DNA of 64,000 bases from Mesorhizobium loti (GCA_002356515.1 AP017608.1:1-64000); one strand, 5' to 3'. Shown: positions 42,361 to 51,380, numbered from the stretch's first letter. Translations and numbers: made by a program. Notes: a model not told the origin generated them from the letters alone.

Positions 42361-44796
42361 CTACTGACGGCAGTAATAGGGTCGGCCGTTGACCATTTTC
42401 ATGGTGCCGTAGACGCCTGGGCCGCAGGTGATGGCAGGACCGTCCGCCAGCTGCAGGACGGTCGCGGAAACGGTGCCGGAGACTTCCAGTGCGGCTGCGG
42501 GAGTTACCGTCCCTATGCCGACCTTGCCGCCGAAATTGGCGGCGCCCAAATAGGTCTGGCTGACACCGAGATAGCCCCACGTGGAAGCGCCGTTGGTGAG
42601 AGAGACATAGCCGCTGGCGCCATTAGCGATGACCTGGGCTGTGCCTGAGGTAATCCGGTCGCCAGTGACGACGCTGGAGGAGGCGTCGAGAAGGTTGGTC
42701 CAGCCGCCGGTGCCGTAGCAGACCTGGAAGGCATTGCTAACGTAGCGGATGGCGCCGGGGCGGTTGGAGTCGCAGGTTTCCCCGCCGCTGCCGATGCGGA
42801 GGGTACCGGAGACGTGGAGGGTTGTTGAGGGAACGTAACCGATCATGCCGCCGATACCCATGTTGCCGCCCGTGCTAAAGTAGCCGGTGGCATCGACGCT
42901 GAGGCGCGTGGAGCCGTTCGTGCGCAAGACCAAGCCATCGGCGCCATTTGTGCCTACGACCATGGCAGAGCCGGAGTAATCGATCATGCCGACAGTGTTG
43001 GGCGCCCCGGCACGACCAAGGTAAATGGTGCTACTGGCCGCGCCGCCGTAGATGTGAAGGGTGGCGCTGGGGTTTTGGGTGCCGATACCAATCTTGCCCG
43101 AGAAATAGCCATTGGTGCCGGAAATGGGGCCGGTGGTGCTGACGCCCGCGCCGAGGTAGACACCGGTAGTGGTGACTTCGACGATGTTGCCATCGCCAAG
43201 CACCACCTGATTGGACTTGTTAGGCTGGGCGTTGTAGCCGACGCCGGTGACGTTGCTGAACGTGTTGGACACGCCGGTGTAGACGGCATAGGCACCAAGG
43301 GCGGTTACGTTGCTGCCGATGTTGTACCGTCCTGCAAGATAACCCAAGGTGGTGGCATTCACGCCCGTATTGTACTGGCCAGAATAGCCGCCTATCGTCG
43401 TGACGTTAGCTCCCGTGTTGTACTTGCCCGCGGTAATGCCCGCCGCCGTAAGGGCGTAGCCGGAGTTGTACTGCCCAGCTTCTTCACCGGCGCTTGTTAC
43501 GAAGGCGCCGGTGTTGTCCTTTGCAGCGAAATACCCGATGCCCGTAAGATGGGTCTGGGTGTTGTTCTGACCAGCAAGGCCGCCAACCAGGGTGGAATAG
43601 TCCCCGCTGTTGTTCTGGCCCGCAGCATAGCCCAAGGCGGTGAGGGCGATGCCGGTGTTGTTTTGGGCAGCGCTCATGCCGACCGCAGAGACATTGGTGC
43701 CGGAGTTGCTATATCCCGCGTTGGTGCCTACGGCTGTGACATTCGGCATGCTGTTGGACAAGGCCGCAGCATAGCCAACGGCGGTAAGGTAGTTGGCGGT
43801 GTTGTTCTGGCCTGCGGCATAGCCCAAGGCGGTGACCTGCACGCCGGTATTGTTTTTGGCAGCGCCAGAACCGATGCCGACAACGTTGGAGTTGGTGACG
43901 ATATCCAGCAAGCCCCGGACGTTAAGGTTGCCGCTGGGGCTGATGATGGCGCTGGCTGTCCCGGAGATGAGGCGGTCGGTGACTGTGCTGATGCCGGTGA
44001 GGCCGGAGCCGTTACCGACGAAATTGGTGGCGGAGATGGTGCCCGTGATGCTGACGCCCTTGCCGACATAAACGCCGCTGGTGCTTACCTCCACAACGTT
44101 GCCGTTGCCCAGCACCACTTGGTTGGATTTATCAGCGGTATAGACGGCGTAGCCCAGCAGGGTGACATTGCTGTAACTGTTGGAAACACCGGCCCAGCCC
44201 CCCAGGGCGGTGACATTGTTCCCGGTGTTGTTCTGGGCGGCGGCATGGCCCACCGCTGTGAGCGCAGCACCGGTATTATACTGCCCGGCGTAGTCGCCTA
44301 GTCCCGCGACGTTGGAGCCTGAGTTGCCGTATCCGGCCGACTTCCCAACCAATGTGACGGCGCTGCCGGTATTGGTCATCCCGGCATTGGTGCCCACAGC
44401 AACGACATTGGTGCCAGAATTGGACGCGCCGGCGTTGTTGCCGACCGCGACCACATTCGTGCCGGTCACGATTTCAAGCCTGCCGGATATGGTCAGGACA
44501 CCGTTCCGGTCGATAACCGCCGCGCTTGTGCCGCTCACGATGCGATCGGTGGCTACCGTGACGCCGGTGAGGCCGGATCCGTCCCCCACAAACGTGCCCG
44601 AAATGGTCGAGCCGCTGATGACCGGCGCGTCGGCCGGGCATCCGATGTCGCCCCGCGACGCCTCGCCATAGCAAAGCCGGTTGCCATTGATGCCCATGGT
44701 GGCGGAGACGTTGACGACCTGGCCCCAATCCTGCGCCCACGCCGACGCCGCCAGCAGCATGGCGGCTAACATCAGCAGGCAAGAGAGGCATTTCAT
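42361..44796 (-). CDS. Large secreted repeat protein (fibre/adhesin-like)
   Basis: 811 residues with a signal peptide (LSCLLMLAAMLLAASAWA-QDW). The body holds about 20 degenerate repeats of about 24 residues of the type NVTALGYAAGQNNTG, resembling left-handed beta-solenoid heads of trimeric autotransporters and tail fibres. Two conserved blocks, FVGDGSGLTG and SNQVVLGNGNVVEVSTSGVY, occur twice, so the protein has an internal duplication. No membrane anchor of the autotransporter type is visible at the C-terminus (CGPGVYGTMKMVNGRPYYC). It probably forms a surface fibre or pilus tip with the neighbouring pilin-like protein. A chaperone such as an intramolecular peptidase is not seen. Confidence 0.78.
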   Translation of the reverse strand: MKCLSCLLMLAAMLLAASAWAQDWGQVVNVSATMGINGNRLCYGEASRGDIGCPADAPVISGSTISGTFVGDGSGLTGVTVATDRIVSGTSAAVIDRNGVLTISGRLEIVTGTNVVAVGNNAGASNSGTNVVAVGTNAGMTNTGSAVTLVGKSAGYGNSGSNVAGLGDYAGQYNTGAALTAVGHAAAQNNTGNNVTALGGWAGVSNSYSNVTLLGYAVYTADKSNQVVLGNGNVVEVSTSGVYVGKGVSITGTISATNFVGNGSGLTGISTVTDRLISGTASAIISPSGNLNVRGLLDIVTNSNVVGIGSGAAKNNTGVQVTALGYAAGQNNTANYLTAVGYAAALSNSMPNVTAVGTNAGYSNSGTNVSAVGMSAAQNNTGIALTALGYAAGQNNSGDYSTLVGGLAGQNNTQTHLTGIGYFAAKDNTGAFVTSAGEEAGQYNSGYALTAAGITAGKYNTGANVTTIGGYSGQYNTGVNATTLGYLAGRYNIGSNVTALGAYAVYTGVSNTFSNVTGVGYNAQPNKSNQVVLGDGNIVEVTTTGVYLGAGVSTTGPISGTNGYFSGKIGIGTQNPSATLHIYGGAASSTIYLGRAGAPNTVGMIDYSGSAMVVGTNGADGLVLRTNGSTRLSVDATGYFSTGGNMGIGGMIGYVPSTTLHVSGTLRIGSGGETCDSNRPGAIRYVSNAFQVCYGTGGWTNLLDASSSVVTGDRITSGTAQVIANGASGYVSLTNGASTWGYLGVSQTYLGAANFGGKVGIGTVTPAAALEVSGTVSATVLQLADGPAITCGPGVYGTMKMVNGRPYYCRQ

Positions 44797-45292
44797 TCCG
44801 CCAATCTACCGCAACCTCAACCGCTTGGCGTCGCCAGTGCTACCAAATGGGGCAACCGCCGTTGCGACTTCGCCACTAAAGGGGCATTGTCTCAAGGCGG
44901 CGAAGCTGGCGAATTTCTGCTGGTAGGTTCCAGGTTCTCTTCGTCAGTCTCGCCGCAAGGGTTTCAGCGCGACCAGGGCCGGCGACAGCACGGCCCGCAG
45001 CAAGCTCCCACCGTTCTCGACCTGTCAGCAAACCAGTCCACCAATTCGCCACGAAATCAGTCACCTGCCAGCCCAACTCAACCTAGGCCTGTTCAACTTC
45101 CAGACGGGTTGTCGGTACCACCTTAAGCGTATCGCCCCAAAGACTGCGCCGAAGCGCGGCGCGCTTGGCATGCACTACACCAGCGTGCCGAACACCCCGA
45201 CGTTGCATGCCGAAGCCAGAAGGGGCAGACGGCATAAAGGTCTTAGGAAAATACCTTGCTGCAAACCCGGCAGGTGCTATACAGTCTGGCAT
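44797..45292. other. About 500 bp without a convincing gene
   Basis: Lies between the divergent fibre and methyltransferase genes and should hold both promoters. A minus-strand frame at 44876-45076 (DFVANWWTGLLTGRERWELA) is compatible with a small protein but has no ribosome site. GACAGGTTGTCG-like and GACGGGTTGTCGG short repeats occur near 45100. Confidence 0.4.
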
Positions 45293-46066
45293 ATGCCCAT
45301 TATAGGCGCTGCATTGTTTTTGATTAATAGTAAGTTAGATCGCTTGAAGAGATATTCTTGGAGAGTCATACGAAACAATGACTTGCTGACTAACATTATC
45401 GACCGCCATAAACGGTACTTTGCGGAGGACGCCAAGACGCGCGAGCCGTTCGTTTATGACAGTTTAAGCTTTACGATTCCAACCAATGGATTCAACCCCG
45501 CTTTTGGCAAAATAAGCCAGCCGCTTCTTAAACAAGTCCTGGACCGTGAGCCTCGTCTGGCCGAGGCCCACGTTCTGGACGCCGGTACCGGTAGTGGGTT
45601 TTACGCAGTTGCATTGTACAAACGCGGCGCCAAGAAGGTTGTCGGAACTGACATCACAGAGGAAATCATAGAGGCTGCTAAAGCAAATGCGCAGGCAAAT
45701 GGCGCAAGCGGAGTGACCTTCACAAAGTGCAGCGAAGAAAACTTGTTTTCTGAATGCCAAACGAAGGACAAATTCGACATAATCATCGCAAACTTGCCTT
45801 TCACGAACCGCCGTGTCGTTGGGAAACTCCCGGAACCTGACTTCGTTTCGAATTTCATCGGCGATGAGAAGGGCCTGTTCAACTTCCTGACAGGTTGTCG
45901 TAAGCACCTTTCGGAAACGGGGCGATTGTATATGAGCTACGGCCGAACTGGTTTCCCGCGAGCGCTCGAGGAAGATTGCAAGGCAGCGGGATTGAAAAGG
46001 GAGACGTTAGAGACGATCGAAGGGCGAGATGAGACCTTCTTCATCTACAAAATTACGCATCAATAG
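45293..46066 (+). CDS. SAM-dependent methyltransferase (class I)
   Basis: 257 residues. Motif I VLDAGTGSGFYAVAL and the acidic motif II VVGTDITEEIIEAA show a class I SAM fold; IIIANLPFTNRRV resembles the NPPY motif of HemK/PrmA-like N-methyltransferases. The start at 45293 avoids a long upstream extension. Its base composition is clearly lower in GC than neighbours, a sign of recent transfer. The target is unknown; it lies tail to tail with the pilin-like gene. Confidence 0.8.
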   Translation: MPIIGAALFLINSKLDRLKRYSWRVIRNNDLLTNIIDRHKRYFAEDAKTREPFVYDSLSFTIPTNGFNPAFGKISQPLLKQVLDREPRLAEAHVLDAGTGSGFYAVALYKRGAKKVVGTDITEEIIEAAKANAQANGASGVTFTKCSEENLFSECQTKDKFDIIIANLPFTNRRVVGKLPEPDFVSNFIGDEKGLFNFLTGCRKHLSETGRLYMSYGRTGFPRALEEDCKAAGLKRETLETIEGRDETFFIYKITHQ

Positions 46067-46131
46067 TGGACTGAAGGTTGCTGATAGGCACTTCGAGCTT
46101 TTGGAGTTGGTTCAGAATGCCGATCTACGCA

Positions 46132-46157
46132 AAAGCCGCCCCGGTGGGCGGCTTTTC
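46132..46157. terminator. Strong bidirectional terminator
   Basis: AAAAGCCGCCC and GGGCGGCTTTT form an 11-bp stem with a CGGT loop. It separates the convergent methyltransferase and pilin-like genes and has A and T runs suited to both directions. Confidence 0.85.
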
Positions 46158-46170
46158 AGTCGGGTCAGGC

Positions 46171-46863
46171 TTAGTTGAGGGTGTTGGCCGCGTAGCAGAG
46201 GGTTACGAGGCTGGCAGTTGGCTGGGCGGTCGGGATGGTGGCCGCGCCGCCGAGCGTGCCGTTCAGACAGGCAGCGGTGCCGTAAACCACGCGGCCCTTG
46301 GTGGCGTCGACCGAGCCATCAATGGCCTTGTCGGCTTCCTGGGCGTCAGCCAAGGGCATGGCGGCAAACTGGACAACCATGCGCTGGTCGCTACCGACGG
46401 TGGCCATGGTGTTGGCCTGTTCGGTGATGGTACCGGTCGTGGAGCTGCCACCGCCGAAACCATGGTAAACCACGGCAGAGGTACCGGTACCAGTCACACG
46501 GAAGCCGGGCAGGATGTTACGCAGGTTGGTTTGGTCGATGTTGCTAGCCCAGCTGGCGGCGGGGATAGAGTTATTGACCAGCACTGCCATGTTGGTGCCG
46601 GGGGTACCGGCGCTGGACAGCGCGTTTTGCGGCCACACATGCTGGCCGGAATAGAACTGGCCGTTAGCGTCTTCGACCTGCTTCAATTGGGCACCGGCCT
46701 TGGTACCGCTGGAGCGATTGATGAGCTGCCAACCCACTGTGATAATCACGAGGGTGATCAGAATGGCGATAATGGCGACGATTAGGATGGTCTGGTCAAT
46801 CGTATAGCCTTTGTTGGAGGTAAGGCGGCTGAAGAGGCTGTTGAAGGTGAGTTGCATAGTCAT
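46171..46863 (-). CDS. Type IV pilin-like protein
   Basis: 230 residues. A short basic leader ends in SNKG-YTIDQTILIVAIIAIL, a prepilin-like cleavage site followed by one long hydrophobic helix, then a globular domain with a cysteine pair (AACLNG and LCYAAN). The residue after the Gly is Tyr, and Asp/Gln replace the usual Glu at position 5, so it is a divergent pilin (PilS-like). AAAGGAAACTC before the ATG at 46863 is a good ribosome site. No assembly ATPase, peptidase or secretin gene lies in the window. Confidence 0.7.
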   Translation of the reverse strand: MTMQLTFNSLFSRLTSNKGYTIDQTILIVAIIAILITLVIITVGWQLINRSSGTKAGAQLKQVEDANGQFYSGQHVWPQNALSSAGTPGTNMAVLVNNSIPAASWASNIDQTNLRNILPGFRVTGTGTSAVVYHGFGGGSSTTGTITEQANTMATVGSDQRMVVQFAAMPLADAQEADKAIDGSVDATKGRVVYGTAACLNGTLGGAATIPTAQPTASLVTLCYAANTLN

Positions 46864-47036
46864 GAGTTTCCTTTGGTGATTGGTTGGGATCTTGAAACCT
46901 ATGCTACCTCGCTCCAGATGTTCTGACAGGCAGTTGGGAAATTTCTGACAGGCCGGTGTGTGATTTGTGCAATGGCCCAGTGGGTTACAGTGTCAGGCGG
47001 GGGAAGAAAATCGCAACTACGACTGGGTCTTCGTAG

Positions 47037-47480
47037 ATGATCCCCGAATCCGAGGGCGCCACCCCGTTCGGCATATTCCTCCTGGCGGATTCCTTTTTGA
47101 AGGCCGCCCGGGCCGTTGATGCCAGCCGCCGAGGCCTGACGTCAGGACCGACCAGGTTGCTTTGTTACCATGCGTGCGAGCTGTTCCTGAAATGCTTCCT
47201 CCGGAGCGCCGGCCACGATATCGAGACACTACGAGCCCTCGGCCACAATCTGCATGACATGGCCCTCGCCGCCACGGGTGCTGGCCTGACCCTCCCTGCC
47301 AAAACTGTCCGCCAGGCAAGGACTCTGGCCGACAAGAACGACTATGTGCGCGTGCGCTACATGGTCGTTGAGAAGCCCGGAGACATCCGTCCGGAAGTCC
47401 TGCTGGCGATGACTGAAAGCATCCGCGAGAGCGTCAGGCTGGCGCTGGGCATGGATCCGTTTGGCAATCCGCACGCGTAA
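47037..47480 (+). CDS. HEPN-like helical protein
   Basis: 147 residues. LLADSFLKAARAVDAS and RLLCYHACELFLKCFLRSAG, followed by LGHNLHDMALAA, follow the pattern of HEPN/AbiV-type helical domains (a helix with CELFLK, then an H-N segment). Some HEPN proteins are RNases in toxin or defence systems. No MNT antitoxin partner lies next to it. The Rx4-6H motif needed for RNase activity is not evident. Confidence 0.55.
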   Translation: MIPESEGATPFGIFLLADSFLKAARAVDASRRGLTSGPTRLLCYHACELFLKCFLRSAGHDIETLRALGHNLHDMALAATGAGLTLPAKTVRQARTLADKNDYVRVRYMVVEKPGDIRPEVLLAMTESIRESVRLALGMDPFGNPHA

Positions 47481-47607
47481 GCGCCCTGCCCCAGCCAACT
47501 ATTTTGCGTCAGGCACCATTTTTTTCGGTCTTCCGCCCAAAGCGAATGTCGCCGGCGCCTAAATACCTGTGCCGCCACATTAGGCCGCTCAACACAAGGA
47601 ATACCCA

Positions 47608-47808
47608 ATGAACATACCACTTCTCTCCACCACGTCACTCGTCGGCCTCCATGGCCGAATCGCCTGGTGCCTCGCCCAGGATGATGCCCGCCCGATCCAT
47701 GCCAGGGAGTACGGCGTGAGGGAATACGCCGATTGGCGCCTCCAAGCTGACGAATTCCAGGCCGAGCTGCACAGCCGTGGCGTGCCGTTCAGCCCGATCG
47801 CCTGGTAA
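47608..47808 (+). CDS. Small conserved plasmid protein, 66 aa
   Basis: TSLVGLHGRIAWCLAQDDAR and EYGVREYADWRLQADEFQAE look like a genuine small protein of the kind repeated on rhizobial and sphingomonad plasmids. Function unknown. ACAAGGAA lies about nine bases before the ATG. Confidence 0.6.
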   Translation: MNIPLLSTTSLVGLHGRIAWCLAQDDARPIHAREYGVREYADWRLQADEFQAELHSRGVPFSPIAW

Positions 47809-48189
47809 CCTGAACAAGCTGTCGACGGGCTAGACCCGTCGACACTTCGAGAACCTAAGCTGCTTCAGCCGATCGAGCCGGTTTGCGCGGCTTGTGACGC
47901 ACAACCACGTCAACCTCCGGCAGGCTGACAGGGTTGTGCTTGTTGCCCGTGCGCTATGCCGTATGCGGTATGGCGCATTCTGGCACCTCCCGTTGGCTGC
48001 CACCCTCGCCCGGTCGCCGGCCGTTGTTGGCCGCACCTGCCGGCATCAACCGGCCGCCCGCTCCCTTCGCTGCGCTCCCGTGTTGCCGATTGACGCCTGG
48101 CCCGGCCGTTCCGGCCGGCGGTACGCGGCCCCCTGCCCTGGCCGAACCGGCGCGAACAACGCGGCGGCAAAACCAAGGGAGAACCGAAC
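47809..48189 (+). promoter_or_regulatory. Long GC-rich leader with repeat element
   Basis: No gene. Contains several potential hairpins (for example CCGGCCGTTCCGGCCGG near 48104-48120) and the element CGCTCCCTTCGCTGCGCTCC (about 48059) shared with the leader at 50.5 kb (about 50570). A ribosome site AAGGGAG (48175-48181) precedes the next ATG. Confidence 0.5.
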
Positions 48190-48447
48190 ATGACCACACC
48201 AACCACCATCAGCTACGAGGTCTTTATTGCTCGCATGGGCCATTACCCGGACGGCTCACAGGACCTTATCGACGCGACCGACGAACCCCTGACCAAGCAT
48301 TTTTGGTCGGTGTGGGTTATGGAGACATCCGGCGATGACATTGACGAGGTGGAAGACCACGACTTTCCGCTGGACGCCTACGCGCTGGCCATCGCCAAGG
48401 CCTACGAGCTGGTCAAGCGCTTCAACGCCGACTTCACCGAGTTGTGA
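48190..48447 (+). CDS. Small acidic plasmid protein, 85 aa
   Basis: SYEVFIARMGHYPDGSQDLI ... LAIAKAYELVKRFNADFTEL: a compact acidic protein of unknown function. It resembles DNA-mimic or regulator sized accessory proteins in charge only. It is preceded by a strong ribosome site and a long leader. Confidence 0.6.
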   Translation: MTTPTTISYEVFIARMGHYPDGSQDLIDATDEPLTKHFWSVWVMETSGDDIDEVEDHDFPLDAYALAIAKAYELVKRFNADFTEL

Positions 48448-48550
48448 CGCATGTGCTTTGCATCCGCCCGTACGTCTGCCGCACCGGGCTTGGGGCCTAG
48501 TCGCGCCGCCGGCGTTCTAGGCTCCACAGGCGGGTGGCTTCAACAGCCGT

Positions 48551-49726
48551 TTACGCTGGGCCCACCGGATAAAGGCGCGGCAACCATCGCTCGACGACCT
48601 CGATCGGGAAGCCGAGCCGCAGCTTGCCCTTCGGTGAATGCGACAGAAGCAGGCCGCGGTCGAGCAATGCCGACAGCACCGACCGGGCCTGGCGCTCCTG
48701 ATATCCCGTCAGAGCCTCGGCCTGGGACCTTGGAAATTCACCTGAGATGACACCTTCGCGCAACAGCGGCCAGCTGCCCTTTGGTAACCGCCGGGCGCTG
48801 ATTTCTTCGTTGCACCAGATCTCCATACGGTTGAGGAGCTCGTTCGGTTCCATCAGCGTTTCCATGAACCGGACCTGGTCAAGGCAGCTTCGCAGGAAGA
48901 ACGTACAAAAGCGTGATAGGCCGGACGCACTCAGGTTACCGCGGCCGTCGAGATCGCCGCGTCGGGGCTCATCCGCCGCCTGTAGAAGATCTTTGTAGGC
49001 CTGCACCTCCCTCGCCAGGCCGCGCGACACCGACCACAGTTCGGAACCCACCCCGTATTCCCTGAGAAGCGCGTGAGAAAACAGGCGCGAGACTCGGCCA
49101 TTGCCGTCCATGAACGGGTGGATCCAGACCAGTCGATGATGTGAGGCACCCACACTGATGAGCCGCTGCACCTTCGACAGGCGGGACGAGCCATAAGCTT
49201 CCGCAAAACGATTGAGCAAACGTTCGAGCGCCTCCGGCTCGGGAGCTATGTGCCGGCCAACTTTCACGTGATGTGTGCGCAAAGCGCCAGGTTCTACGCG
49301 CTCGCGCTGGTCCGATTGCGGATCCGTGACCCACAACAGGTCATCCGGGAGCCGGGCGCAAAATTCACCATGGATCCAACGGATGCCTTCGACAGACACT
49401 ACGGGGTAAGGCATTTCACCGCGATCGATGAGCGCCTGGACCTCGATATGGGCACGGGCCTCCAGCTGCAGGTTGCGCTTTTGTGGCTCCTGGGAGTAAT
49501 CGCCGGCTAGCGCCCGATCGATGTCGACAGGATGGGTGTTGTGACCCTCGATGAGGTTGGAGTAGTAACAGTTCATCGAGCGGACAAGATCCCCGACCGA
49601 TGCCCGCATGATCGGATTGAGGCGGCCGCCGAAAGCACTGGCGGACTCCACCAGATCGACGACCAGGTCTTCAAGGTCGCGCCCGACCTCTGGAAACATG
49701 GGCTCCATGGCGGCGATATCAGTCAT
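48551..49726 (-). CDS. Fic-domain protein (AMPylase-type)
   Basis: 391 residues. The Fic core motif HPFMDGNGR is at 203-211 and is fully canonical, so the protein should transfer AMP or a similar group. An N-terminal inhibitory helix SNLIEG (56-61; S/TxxxE type) marks a self-inhibited class II Fic protein. A C-terminal winged helix (SQAEALTGYQERQARSVLSA) suggests DNA binding or autoregulation. Such proteins occur as stand-alone genes. The antitoxin-like HTH gene upstream is not the usual Fic partner. Confidence 0.88.
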   Translation of the reverse strand: MTDIAAMEPMFPEVGRDLEDLVVDLVESASAFGGRLNPIMRASVGDLVRSMNCYYSNLIEGHNTHPVDIDRALAGDYSQEPQKRNLQLEARAHIEVQALIDRGEMPYPVVSVEGIRWIHGEFCARLPDDLLWVTDPQSDQRERVEPGALRTHHVKVGRHIAPEPEALERLLNRFAEAYGSSRLSKVQRLISVGASHHRLVWIHPFMDGNGRVSRLFSHALLREYGVGSELWSVSRGLAREVQAYKDLLQAADEPRRGDLDGRGNLSASGLSRFCTFFLRSCLDQVRFMETLMEPNELLNRMEIWCNEEISARRLPKGSWPLLREGVISGEFPRSQAEALTGYQERQARSVLSALLDRGLLLSHSPKGKLRLGFPIEVVERWLPRLYPVGPA

Positions 49727-49819
49727 TTTTTGCCGCTTTCCTTGCCGGTTGATTCATATTCATTCCCAATAGCATAACATCAATCCCATAGGATGGGTTT
49801 GCCGCTTTTATTGCCGCTT

Positions 49820-50201
49820 TTAGCAGCAGAAATCGGCTGGCTGCGGCCACGGATTTTGCAGGAGCTCGGATTTCTCACTGGGCAACGTTTTGGCGAGAGC
49901 CCCAACGAGATCATAAATCTTAGATGCGACGGGCGCCGCAGCCCAGCTTGGCGGCGGCCGGAATCTAATCTCAACCCCCTGTCCCAATGCGGCCAGGAAA
50001 TTCATCAGGCGTTCCACAGGGTATTCGCGGAAATGTCCCTTGAATAGACGCGACACTTCCGACTGATAAATGCCCAGCAAGGCCCCAGCCTTCGCCTGGG
50101 TGAGCTTTTTCACCTGTACCAGGCGGGACACTTCGGCCGCGATTTGCGCCTTCAAATCCTGACCGAGCCAGCAACACTGACGATGCCGGAAGCCCTAACA
50201 T
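49820..50201 (-). pseudogene. XRE-family HTH (HigA-like) with N-terminal frameshift
   Basis: The main frame (49820-50155) encodes an HTH: LVQVKKLTQAKAGALLGIYQ followed by SEVSRLFKGHF. The expected upstream part (MLGLPASSVLLARS, from 50201) is in another frame, with a shift at about 50158. Translation might still begin at a TTG at 50155. The toxin normally upstream is absent. Either a pseudogene or an N-terminally shortened repressor. Confidence 0.6.
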
Positions 50202-50672
50202 CTCTTAGCCGCTGATATAATGGAGATTGCCAGCAAGGCGACCTAAGGCGGCAATGTTGGCCACAGCCTTGAGAAGACCTCATGGCTCCCCTCCCCTACC
50301 TTGGCTTTGCGAACCGCGCGGACGTTTGCCGCACCGGGCATGGCGCGCCTATCAGGGCCCCGTCCTTCGCCCTGCCTGTGTAAGGAACACCTGCCGATAT
50401 CCAGAGCCTACCCCTTCCACAACGAGGCCCCCGGCAGCGCGTTGTGTGGCAAATCGGGTGCCTGGTCACGTCTAGGTGTGCGGTCTCTCTCGGCGTTTCC
50501 GTTGATGGGCTGCCCGGAGTGAATGACGGTTGTTGTGGCCAGCGCGGCCGATTTGTCCCGTTCCTGCCCGCTCCTTCGCTGCGCTCCCGTGTTGGGGACA
50601 AGCCAGCCATAGGCGCCGGCCTCCTTTGGAACCGTCCTCCGGGACAGAAACCATCAACCAAAGGAAAAGACC
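50202..50672 (+). promoter_or_regulatory. Long leader before two small plasmid genes
   Basis: 470 bp without a supported gene. CGCTCCTTCGCTGCGCTCCC (about 50570) repeats the element of the 47.8 kb leader, and TGCCGCACCGGGC (about 50328) repeats a run at about 48478. AAAGGAAAAG (50660-50669) is the ribosome site for 50673. Confidence 0.5.
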
Positions 50673-50900
50673 ATGAAAGACCAAAACAACACCAAGACCA
50701 AGAAGACCGAGGCGAAAACCCCGATGTACCTCGCCTACACCGTGCGGGATGCCAAGGAAGAAGGCCAGAAGGGCTTCTGGACACGCATCGGCGCATTCTT
50801 CGCCCACGAAGACGGCGAAGGCGGCACGCTCCTCCTAGAGGCCCTGCCCCTGGACGGACGCGTCGTCCTGCGCGCCCCCAAAGTCGACGACGGCGAGTAG
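50673..50900 (+). CDS. Small conserved plasmid protein, 75 aa
   Basis: Lysine-rich N-terminus then MYLAYTVRDAKEEGQKGFWT and IGAFFAHEDGEGGTLLLEAL. This looks like a single beta-rich domain common on alphaproteobacterial plasmids, function unknown. It is followed after nine bases by the DUF2958 gene. Confidence 0.65.
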   Translation: MKDQNNTKTKKTEAKTPMYLAYTVRDAKEEGQKGFWTRIGAFFAHEDGEGGTLLLEALPLDGRVVLRAPKVDDGE

Positions 50901-50909
50901 GAGGCGGCC

Positions 50910-51266
50910 ATGCAGCTCTTGACCCAAGACCTGCGGGATCAGTTGCTGGCGAATGGTCGCCAGCAGCTGCCCCTTCGCGGCACCAGAGACGAGATCGACT
51001 TCGTCCCCGTTGTCAAACTGTTCACCCCGGATGCGGGCGCGACCTGGCTCCTGACCGAGATAGACCCTGAGGACCCCGATCTTGCATTCGGCCTTTGCGA
51101 CCTCGGGGTCGGCTGTCCCGAGCTAGGCAGTGTAAGCCTCGTCGAACTCGCTGCAGTGCGCGGACGCCTCGGATTGCCGGTCGAACGTGACCTGCACTTC
51201 CGTCCCAATAAAACGCTTTCGGAATACGCCTCCGAGGCATCCCGCCATGGCGCAATCCGCACCTAG
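50910..51266 (+). CDS. DUF2958 family protein
   Basis: 118 residues: LLTQDLRDQLLANGRQQ, FVPVVKLFTPDAGATWLLTE, DLAFGLCDLGVGCPELGSV and LPVERDLHFRP are the landmarks of DUF2958, a frequent accessory protein of plasmids and integrative elements. Function unknown. Likely co-transcribed with the 75-residue protein gene. Confidence 0.85.
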   Translation: MQLLTQDLRDQLLANGRQQLPLRGTRDEIDFVPVVKLFTPDAGATWLLTEIDPEDPDLAFGLCDLGVGCPELGSVSLVELAAVRGRLGLPVERDLHFRPNKTLSEYASEASRHGAIRT

Positions 51267-51336
51267 CGCAACTGGAGGCCCGCGTCGTCGGGCCTCCGTC
51301 ATGGTATTTCAGCGTCCGCCATTCCCGGAAATGAAA

Positions 51337-51362
51337 ACGCCCCGGACTTGCGTCGGGGGCGT
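51337..51362. terminator. Terminator between convergent small genes
   Basis: ACGCCCC and GGGGCGT form a stem with a partly paired loop, preceded by AAA and followed by CTGAG. It lies between the DUF2958 stop and the stop of the 41-residue protein. Confidence 0.6.
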
Positions 51363-51380
51363 CTGAGAGGTTGGGCCGGA

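Noticed and set aside
43054..44301. Plus-strand 415-codon frame opposite the repeat protein
   Set aside because: Repetitive shadow (VVLARGIAQGG-like) of the repeats on the coding strand.
42361..44796. CRISPR array or DNA tandem repeat
   Set aside because: The periodicity comes from degenerate protein repeats of about 24 residues; there are no constant repeats with unique spacers.
42361..46863. Shufflon with invertible pilus-tip ends
   Set aside because: No repeated inverted 19-bp-type sites or alternative C-terminal segments and no dedicated recombinase were seen next to these genes.
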